A DNA stretch of 64,000 nucleotides. Origin: Streptomyces regalis (GTDB lineage Bacteria; Actinomycetota; Actinomycetes; Streptomycetales; Streptomycetaceae). The stretch is from contig NZ_LLZG01000118.1 in the NCBI RefSeq assembly GCF_001509475.1, positions 34,225 through 98,224 of the forward strand, given 5' to 3'. This document shows, piece after piece, positions 57,974 to 64,000 of the stretch. Below the pieces are notes generated by a model. The model saw only the letters and a program-made list of their open reading frames with translations. It was not told the DNA's origin and did not search any database. Made by a program: the position numbers and the translations under genes. Numbering within the stretch: position 1 is the first letter of the stretch; the number at the start of each line of letters is the position of its first letter.

Positions 57974-60900
57974 TCAGTCGAACCACCGATCCCGCGCCAA
58001 CTCCCCCGTCCGCGACGGATCCTCCAGCAGCGCCGCCACCTCGAACCGCCGCGGCCACTGCCCCGCCGCCCACGCAAGCCCCGCGGCCACGCCCTCCAAG
58101 GTGGCGGCGTGCAGGACGCCGTCGTTGGTCAGCCGCCAGTCGATCTCCACGCCGTCCACGACGAGTTCCTCGTGCTCGACGTACGACTCCGGCGTCCGCG
58201 CCCCCAGCAGCACCCGCACCGGCTCCGGCACCTCATGCTCGGTGCCCTCGCTCGTCACCTCCCCGGTGACGGACTCGCTCAGCCGCCGCACCTGGAACAG
58301 TTCGGCCAGCTCGGCGGCCCGCGAAGGCCGCACCGGCAGCAGCGGCACCCCCTCCGTGAAGGGCAGCAGGTCCGGCGAGTCCACGACCACCGCGTCGGCC
58401 GCGTCGACGACCTCGACCCGCCCGTCGACGACGGCCCGCACCTCGTCCGGCAGGGTCACCTGCTCGGGGTCCAGGTCGGCCAAAGCGCCGTACAAGGCGT
58501 GCAGCTGGGCGGAGGTGACGGGGCGCTCCGGGTCGGCGAGCCGGTCGAGCAGCTCGGCGGCGCCGCCCGGCTCCTCCAGCAGCGCGGCGACGGACGTCCG
58601 CACGCCCAGTGCCCGCAGCACCTGCTCGTCCTCGAAGCCGGTCGCGTCGGCCTCGTCGTACAGGCCGCGCAGGAGCGGGTCGCCGCCGGAGGCGAGCAGG
58701 CCCGCCGGGCGGCGGCCGTCCAGCACCGGGTGTCCCCGCAGCCACCAGGCCGTGTACGGCCGTACGACTTCATGCGTGCCGTCGGGCAGCAGGATCCGTA
58801 CCTGCTGGGTCAGCGCGTCCCGCAGGGGCGGCTGGGCGAGCAGGGCGAGGGCCTGCGGCCACTTGTCGTCGTCCACCAGATCCAGATCGCGTACGGCGAT
58901 CAGCTCGGTGGCGACCGGCGGTACGGGGGTGTCCGGGAAGCGGTCGAGGATGTCCTCGCTCCACACGTCCACGGCGTCCAGCAGACCCGCGTCGTCGGGC
59001 TCGGCGAAGTCCCCTTCGCGCGGCTCCAGTTCATCGGGGTCGAGGACGACGTCCGTGGCCCGGACGAGGGCGAAGTTGGCGAGGACGCCACAGGCGGCGA
59101 GCGGCTGCTCGCCCCACTTCTCGGCCAGCTCGGCGTCGACGGTGGCGAGTTCGTCCTCCCGCATGACCTGCGCGAAGGGGCTGCCGGGGAGGACGAGTTC
59201 GCCGGCCGGAGCCAACTCCCCCTCCTCGTCGGGCAGGGCGAGGGCGCCGAGCCACGGCTCGTCACCGGGCTCCAGACCCGCGTCCCGCACGAGGGCGAGG
59301 ACGGTGTCGGCCAGCTCCTCGGCGTCGAGGGTGTCCTCCTCCCAGCCCATGCCCGCCCCGCCGTCCTCGTCGAGGGAGGCGGCGACGGCGGCGCGCACCT
59401 GGGGCGTGGTCAGGACCGCGCGGGGCGTGGCCGGCAGGGCGCCGAGCTTCTCCAGCAGCGGGTGCGCGGCGTCCGGGTGAGCGACCTTGAGGCCGAGGCG
59501 GGCGAGGATCTCGGGGTCGATGGAGGCGCCGTCAGGGGTGGGGAGCAGGACCTGCCGGGGCCCGATGGTGGTGCGCCCGTCGGCCAGCGGCACGGGGAGA
59601 CCGGACAGGCGGTCCGGGTCGACCCCGGCGAGGCTGTCGTAGAGCCGCCGCCACCAGCCCGGCGCCTTCTCCAGTCCGGCGAGCCGGTCGATCGCGTCGG
59701 TGAGCGGGACGCGGGCGACGCCCAGGGTCCGCAGCTCCACGCGCCGTTCGAGCCCGGCGGGGAGCAGCGTGGGCAGCACCTCGGCCAGCACGCGCACCGT
59801 GTCGGCACCGGCGCCCTCGACGACCTCGGCGTCACGCGGCCGGAGCGACTCGGGCAGCTCCGGTTCCAGTTCGTGTGGCTCGACGGCCGAGGGGAGGGAG
59901 GCCGGGTGGGCGGGCGGCAGAAACCCGGTCCGGGGCAGCCGCTCCAGGATCGCCTGACGCAGGGCGCCGTCCAGTTCGCCCTTGCCGAGCGGCCCGGGCA
60001 CGAGTCCGATGATGCCCTCGCTCACCGGGCGCCAGTCGGCGAGCAGCTCGGCGTAGGCGTCCGCCGCGCGCTGCACGAGGAAGTCGGTCAGCGGGCCGGG
60101 GGCGGCGTGGCGGCGGGTGGTGTCGAGGGGGAAGGAGGCGATGAGGAGGGCCGGGACGCCGAGGGGTTCGTCGCTGGGGGTGGGCGCGTGCAGGACGAGG
60201 GCGGTGCGGGGCCGGTCCGGGGTGCTGTCCGCGGCGTTGACGGGGACGGCCCAGGTGAGGGACCAGTGGGGCCGCAGCCGCTCCTCCACGGGGCGGTCGG
60301 CGAGGAGCTCGGGCGTGAGCGGGCCGTGCGCGGCGGCCGTACGCCAGTGGGTGACACCGTTGCCGGAGTCCTCCACGACCGTGAAGGGGCCGTCGACCCG
60401 GCGGCGCAGCGTGCGCGGCTCGGCGTCGCCGACCTCGACCACGACCTCCTCCAGGCCGGGCAGGGCGAGCAGCAGCGCGTCGTCGACGGCGTGCAGCAGC
60501 CGCTCGGCGAGATCGGCGGCGGCGGTGTCGCGCAGAGGGAGGATGACGGCGGTGTCGTACGGATCCGGGGCGGTCCCCTCGGCGGCGAACGGCAGCCGGA
60601 GCAGGGGCACATGTCCGTCACGGCGCCGGATCTCATCCCCGAGCCCCGGACTGTGCCGCGCGGTCTCCCGGGCCAGCTCCCGGGCCTCGGCGAGGGACCA
60701 CCGGATGCCGCCGTGCCGCCCGACGACGGCGGGCTCGTCGGTGACGGAGATGACGGCGGCGAACCCGACACCGAAACGCCCCACGGAGGCCGTGTCCCGC
60801 TTGGCGGAGGCGCGCAGGGTGGACAGCGACTCGACGCCGGCCGCGTCGAGGGGGGCGCCGGTGTTGGCGGCGACGAGAACGTCTTCGCGGAGAGTGAGCC

Positions 60901-61126
60901 GAAGCCGTCCGGCCACCCCTGCCCTGGCCGCGGCGTCGGCGGCGTTCTGAGCAAGCTCGACGACGAGCCGGTCCCGATACCCCCCGAGGACGAGATCCTC
61001 CTCGGCGTTGGCGTCCTCGCGGAAACGGGCGGGACTGGTGGCCCAGGCGTCCAGCACGCCGCGGCGCAGACGGGCCGTACCGAAGGGGTCGGCACCTTCG
61101 GCTGCGGGCCGCACGAACTTGCTCAC
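57974..61126 (-). CDS. Sacsin-like protein with HSP90-type ATPase domain
   Basis: A 1050-residue protein. The N-terminal 250 residues are a GHKL/HSP90-type ATPase: LVVELAQNAADAAARAGVAG (the N box with Glu and Asn) and SVGRFGVGFAAVISVTDEP (the glycine box). The long remainder is leucine- and acidic-rich with repeated short blocks, as in the sacsin family of large chaperone-like proteins. The GTG at 61126 with AGGAGAG upstream is the best start. It is probably a protein-remodelling ATPase; the client is unknown. It stands next to small immunity-type genes and ends in DRWFD. Confidence 0.85.
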   Translation of the reverse strand: MSKFVRPAAEGADPFGTARLRRGVLDAWATSPARFREDANAEEDLVLGGYRDRLVVELAQNAADAAARAGVAGRLRLTLREDVLVAANTGAPLDAAGVESLSTLRASAKRDTASVGRFGVGFAAVISVTDEPAVVGRHGGIRWSLAEARELARETARHSPGLGDEIRRRDGHVPLLRLPFAAEGTAPDPYDTAVILPLRDTAAADLAERLLHAVDDALLLALPGLEEVVVEVGDAEPRTLRRRVDGPFTVVEDSGNGVTHWRTAAAHGPLTPELLADRPVEERLRPHWSLTWAVPVNAADSTPDRPRTALVLHAPTPSDEPLGVPALLIASFPLDTTRRHAAPGPLTDFLVQRAADAYAELLADWRPVSEGIIGLVPGPLGKGELDGALRQAILERLPRTGFLPPAHPASLPSAVEPHELEPELPESLRPRDAEVVEGAGADTVRVLAEVLPTLLPAGLERRVELRTLGVARVPLTDAIDRLAGLEKAPGWWRRLYDSLAGVDPDRLSGLPVPLADGRTTIGPRQVLLPTPDGASIDPEILARLGLKVAHPDAAHPLLEKLGALPATPRAVLTTPQVRAAVAASLDEDGGAGMGWEEDTLDAEELADTVLALVRDAGLEPGDEPWLGALALPDEEGELAPAGELVLPGSPFAQVMREDELATVDAELAEKWGEQPLAACGVLANFALVRATDVVLDPDELEPREGDFAEPDDAGLLDAVDVWSEDILDRFPDTPVPPVATELIAVRDLDLVDDDKWPQALALLAQPPLRDALTQQVRILLPDGTHEVVRPYTAWWLRGHPVLDGRRPAGLLASGGDPLLRGLYDEADATGFEDEQVLRALGVRTSVAALLEEPGGAAELLDRLADPERPVTSAQLHALYGALADLDPEQVTLPDEVRAVVDGRVEVVDAADAVVVDSPDLLPFTEGVPLLPVRPSRAAELAELFQVRRLSESVTGEVTSEGTEHEVPEPVRVLLGARTPESYVEHEELVVDGVEIDWRLTNDGVLHAATLEGVAAGLAWAAGQWPRRFEVAALLEDPSRTGELARDRWFD

Positions 61127-61294
61127 GTTGACTCTCCTCATCGGCTGACGATGAAGGTACCGCTTGGGGCGGCGGGCGCACGGCACAGGATGCGGTGCTA
61201 GTCAGCCGGAGGCGATGCGCCTCACTCCGTCAGGAGTTCTTAAGCTGAGCCGGTTGATCACGTAGACGTCTCATCTGCACGGGAGTGCCGAATA

Positions 61295-61519
61295 ATGCTG
61301 GAGCTGATCAAGGAGACCCTCAGTGAAGTGGCCTGGGTGGTCATCGGGCTCATCTCGCTCGTCTGGTGGGTCGGCGGTCCGGCGTTCACCGCCTTCATCT
61401 GGAGCGACGGCGACAAGAACCTCGCGCTCCAGTTCCTGGCGCTCTGGGCGGCCGTCACCGCGCTGTACCTCACCGCGTCCCGACTGATCCGCCGCGCGAG
61501 GCGCGCCCGGCGCGGTTGA
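61295..61519 (+). CDS. Small two-helix membrane protein
   Basis: 74 residues with two membrane helices (VAWVVIGLISLVWWVGGPAFTAFIW and FLALWAAVTALYLTASRLI) and a strongly basic end RRARRARRG. The ATG at 61295 has GGGAG upstream. No family is recognised. It is divergent from the sacsin-like gene. Confidence 0.65.
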   Translation: MLELIKETLSEVAWVVIGLISLVWWVGGPAFTAFIWSDGDKNLALQFLALWAAVTALYLTASRLIRRARRARRG

Positions 61520-61632
61520 TCGCGCGTCGGCGCGCCGTTACGGGGCCACCTGGAGGCGTACGGGGAGCTGAAGCAACTACGGCAGGCGCCTGGACCGGCC
61601 AGTCCTCCCGCTTCTGACCGAGGCCGGCCGCC

Positions 61633-61845
61633 TCAGCTCTCGGACGCGTACGTGACGAAAGCGGACCAGGCCTGCGGCGCGAGGGCGAGGCGGGGGCTGG
61701 CGTCGACATACTTGGAATCGCGGACGTGGACGGTGCGGGGCGCTACCGCGATCTCGACGCAGGAGTCGCCCTCGCTGCCGCTGCTGTAGCTGCTCTTGAA
61801 CCACAGCAGCTCGGAGGCGTGCCCGGCCGAGGCGTTGCGGATCAT
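61633..61845 (-). CDS. DUF397 protein
   Basis: 70 residues. The DUF397 signature WFKSSYSSGSEGDSCVEIAV is present, followed by VRDSKYVDASPRLALAPQAWSAFV. DUF397 proteins in Streptomyces partner XRE/DUF5753 regulators and can act as small modulators (the WhiJ/AbaA type systems). The start overlaps the XRE stop as ATGA, so the two are translationally coupled. Confidence 0.92.
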   Translation of the reverse strand: MIRNASAGHASELLWFKSSYSSGSEGDSCVEIAVAPRTVHVRDSKYVDASPRLALAPQAWSAFVTYASES

Positions 61846-62717
61846 GTTTCCCCCAGCAGTTGCTCGATGAAGGCCGTCGACTCACGTGGTGTGAGAGCCT
61901 GCGCCCGGATGATGCCATACCGCAGTTCAAGGATACGGAGCAGCTTGGGCTCGGTCACCGGGCGGCCATTGGCCACTGCTGGCGAACGCCCCACAGCCGA
62001 ACCGTCGCCGAACTTCAGCACCTCGATCCCGCCGTCCACCCCGGCGTGCTCCTCGCGATCCATCGGCATCACCTGGAGCTCGACGTTCCGCAACTGCCCT
62101 GCCGCCAGCAAATGTTCGAGCTGGCCTCGCAGCGCCGTCCTACCACCGAGGGGCCGCCGAAGCGTCCACTCCTCCAGGACGAAGCTGAGTTCAGGCGCCG
62201 GATCCCGCTCGAATACGGCCTTACGGGCCACGCGCGCCGAGATGAACCGCTCCACCTCGTCCTCGGTGTACGCGGGGCGCCGCATGAGGAGCAGCCCACG
62301 TGCGTACTCCGGCGTCTGCAAAAGGCCGTGGATGTTCAAGGGGTCGTAGAGCTGCATCTCGACCGCCTTGGCCTCCATCTCCCCCAGCGCCCGCACCTTC
62401 TTCGGATACCGGACCTTCTGCACGTCCTCCCACGTCGCCGCGATGAGCCCGCCCGCCTCCAGCACCTCGTCGGCCTTGTCCAGGTACTCCTCCCGGGGAA
62501 TCCGCTTCCCGCCCTCGATCTTGTAGACGAGGTCCTCCCCGTACCCGACCGCCTTCGCGAAGTCGGCGGCCCGCATCCCCACCGCCTCCCTCCGCAGCTT
62601 CAACTGCCGCCCCACGGTCGTGATCACCGCCACGCCCCACTCGTCGTCCGGATCCACCTCCCAACCCGGCTCATCCGCCTCGCTCTTGAGCCGACCCGTG
62701 TCCACCTCAAGCGACAT
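61842..62717 (-). CDS. XRE-family regulator with DUF5753
   Basis: 291 residues. A helix-turn-helix domain (LKLRREAVGMRAADFAKAVGYGEDLVYKIEGGKRIP) at about 35-85 is followed by DUF5753 (about 105-285, with LLQTPEYARGLLLMRRP, VLEEWTLRRPLGGRTALRGQL and the C-terminal RYGIIRAQALTPRESTAFIEQLL). This is the intact equivalent of the broken gene at 41901. It pairs with DUF397 and lies divergent from an ATP-binding regulator gene. The ATG at 62717 with GGAGGGG upstream is preferred over an upstream one. Confidence 0.92.
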   Translation of the reverse strand: MSLEVDTGRLKSEADEPGWEVDPDDEWGVAVITTVGRQLKLRREAVGMRAADFAKAVGYGEDLVYKIEGGKRIPREEYLDKADEVLEAGGLIAATWEDVQKVRYPKKVRALGEMEAKAVEMQLYDPLNIHGLLQTPEYARGLLLMRRPAYTEDEVERFISARVARKAVFERDPAPELSFVLEEWTLRRPLGGRTALRGQLEHLLAAGQLRNVELQVMPMDREEHAGVDGGIEVLKFGDGSAVGRSPAVANGRPVTEPKLLRILELRYGIIRAQALTPRESTAFIEQLLGET

Positions 62718-62872
62718 CCGTACCCCTCCGTTCGTACCGCCGCGATGCAGCAGCGCCCTACCCGCGCACCCATCCCGACAGCCTGGACACCACTGGACAA
62801 GCTCCGGACAGTCACTCGACGCACGCGCTGAGTCACTGTTCACAGTAAGCACGCACCGCCACGCTGAGTGAC

Positions 62873-63346
62873 GTGAATCTGAAATCCCCCGAACTCCCCA
62901 CCCGGATCCGCAACTTCAGCGTCCAGCTCTCCCCCACCCCCCGCGCCGCCCGCCTCGCCCGCCTGCTCGCGACGGAGCAGCTCCGTTCCTGGGGACTGCC
63001 GCTGGACCCGGCGAGGCAGGTCATCGCCGAACTGTCGGCCAACGCGGCGATCCACGGGCGCGTCCCGGGACGCGACTTCCGGCTGCTGCTCTACGTCGTC
63101 GCCGACACCCTCCGTATCGAGTTGACCGACACCTACGGAGACCGTCTCCCCCGCCCCCAACACCCGACCACCGACGCCGAGTCAGGCCGAGGACTCGTAC
63201 TCGTCGAGGCGCTGGCCAGCCGCTGGGGCGTCTCCCCGGGCCCCACCCCGCGCAAGACCGTGTGGGCCGAAGTCGTCCTCCCACCGGCCGTCAGGAATCC
63301 ATGCTCCGGTGCCGCGGGCTGTCTCCCCCAAGAAACACGAGGGTGA
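62873..63346 (+). CDS. HATPase (anti-sigma-factor-like) ATP-binding regulator
   Basis: 157 residues with the HATPase_c_2 fold used by RsbW/SpoIIAB-like kinases: ARLLATEQLRSWGLPLDPA, VIAELSANAAIHGRVPGRDF (N box) and GRGLVLVEALASRWGV (G box). The ATP-binding residues E and N are present. In Streptomyces such genes sit next to XRE/DUF397 pairs in developmental and antibiotic regulation. The start GTG has no clear ribosome-binding site. The repeats GCTGAGTCAC and GCTGAGTGAC lie in the divergent promoter region (about 62827-62871). Confidence 0.88.
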   Translation: MNLKSPELPTRIRNFSVQLSPTPRAARLARLLATEQLRSWGLPLDPARQVIAELSANAAIHGRVPGRDFRLLLYVVADTLRIELTDTYGDRLPRPQHPTTDAESGRGLVLVEALASRWGVSPGPTPRKTVWAEVVLPPAVRNPCSGAAGCLPQETRG

Positions 63347-63558
63347 AAGGACCCCCACCAAACCCCACCCCTCCTCCCGCTCCTCCCGCCCGCGACGGCA
63401 AACTCACCCACTCGGGTGAACATCACCAACTCGGCTGGATTCGGGCACGGTTGCCTGCCCTACGCTCGGCGCAACACAACCGCAGACATTCAACGGCCCT
63501 CGCCGGGACGGCAATCCCAGTGCGAGGGCCTGACCACCAAGGAAGTAGCACCTTCCCG

Positions 63559-64000
63559 ATGGATGCTCAAAACCCTAGCGCGCCCACGCGCGCCCAGTCC
63601 CGTACCGCGGGCAAAAACCACCCCCACCGACAGGCCAACTCCGGCGGCCTCATCCACGACAACGCCCGCCACACCACCCGCTTCACGGTGATCGGCAACC
63701 ACCTGGCCCAGCACCCGGACCTGTCGGGCCTGGCCATCGGACTGGCGGTGTACATCCAGTCCCTCCCCGCCGGAGCCCGCGCCGACATCAAGACCCTCGC
63801 CGCCCGCTTCCCCGAGGGCACGACCCGTATCGCCGCCGCCCTGCGCGAGCTGGAGGCCCACGGCTACCTACGCCGCGAACGCCACCGCACCCCGACCGGC
63901 CGCATCGTCACCCGCACGATCTCCTGCAACCAGCCCGGCCACAGCCCCGCCCAGGACCAGGACCACCCGGCCCCGCCCCGGAAGAAACGAACCCCGGCAC
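63559..64000 (+). CDS. Helix-turn-helix protein, 3' end outside the window
   Basis: At least 147 residues. After a disordered basic head comes NARHTTRFTVIGNHLAQHPD, then LAIGLAVYIQSLPAGARADI and KTLAARFPEGTTRIAAALRE with LEAHGYLRRERHRTPTGRIV, a winged-helix pattern common in Streptomyces. The last visible residues are proline- and lysine-rich. The frame is open to the end of the window, so the C-terminus is missing. The ATG at 63559 is used; a second ATG four bases later is in another frame. Confidence 0.8.
   Translation, partial: MDAQNPSAPTRAQSRTAGKNHPHRQANSGGLIHDNARHTTRFTVIGNHLAQHPDLSGLAIGLAVYIQSLPAGARADIKTLAARFPEGTTRIAAALRELEAHGYLRRERHRTPTGRIVTRTISCNQPGHSPAQDQDHPAPPRKKRTPA

Noticed and set aside
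61520..61632. A possible gene remnant reading GHLEAYGELKQLRQ
   Set aside because: It is short, lacks a start and has no recognisable family. I cannot separate it from chance.

Overview
The window is a high-GC actinobacterial chromosome segment and almost certainly comes from Streptomyces. The GC bias at third codon positions is very strong, GTG starts are common, and the families are typical of the genus (DUF397 with XRE regulator, DUF5753, DUF2530, Uma2, CebR-type operator, dispersed Streptomyces intergenic repeats). The gene order from dmdR1 through the SIS-domain gene, citrate synthase, pdxH, 4-coumarate:CoA ligase and on to serC recalls, from memory, the S. coelicolor SCO4394 to SCO4366 core region. 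I see no rRNA, tRNA or CRISPR array.

Layout. 1-7.5 kb: an ABC permease cut by the window start, an alpha/beta hydrolase, a structured intergenic region, the iron regulator dmdR1 divergent from a SIS-domain amino-sugar enzyme gene (nagS-like) with a DasR-like site between them, a PAS/PAS/GAF sensor, an acetyltransferase and a RidA protein. 7.5-9.6 kb: an IscB RNA-guided nuclease gene preceded by about 250 bases of hairpin-rich sequence that looks like its omega RNA; the gene carries an in-frame TTA codon. 9.6-14 kb: a Ser/Thr kinase, citrate synthase, pdxH and a zinc-ribbon-like hypothetical. 13.9-24.1 kb: one compact eight-gene minus-strand catabolic operon (DinB/TIGR03084, AtuA-like, biotin-dependent carboxylase beta and alpha subunits, acyl-CoA dehydrogenase, acyl-CoA ligase, enoyl-CoA hydratase, TetR), which looks like a branched-chain or terpenoid/aromatic acyl-CoA degradation unit with its own regulator.

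24-41 kb: membrane proteins, a FemAB-type aminoacyltransferase, a phosphoesterase coupled to a large FAD/Fe-S dehydrogenase (D-2-hydroxyglutarate dehydrogenase type) that diverges from serC, a secreted GH5-CBM2 cellulase behind a perfect CebR box, a Drr-like ABC exporter with a divergent TetR regulator and operator, a 162-bp MITE-like element, an SGNH hydrolase, a Uma2 protein and a SpaA-like secreted protein. 41-44 kb is a decayed patch: a frameshifted XRE regulator joined to a hydrolase fragment, and a frameshifted conserved hypothetical. 44-64 kb: an aldo/keto reductase, a 2',3'-cyclic phosphodiesterase, a second Uma2 copy with the same leader, an MFS/MarR pair, an NCS2 purine permease, a CtpE-like P-type ATPase, three tandem secreted paralogues, small DUF6086-type genes, a large sacsin-like HSP90-fold ATPase and an ATPase/XRE/DUF397 regulatory set.

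The most unusual item is the IscB locus. Next are the dmdR1/nagS control region with its dre-like site, the serC/D-2-hydroxyglutarate dehydrogenase pairing, the MITE-like and dispersed repeats, and the triplicated secreted family. All functional calls rest on reading the translated sequences and on family knowledge; no search was run.
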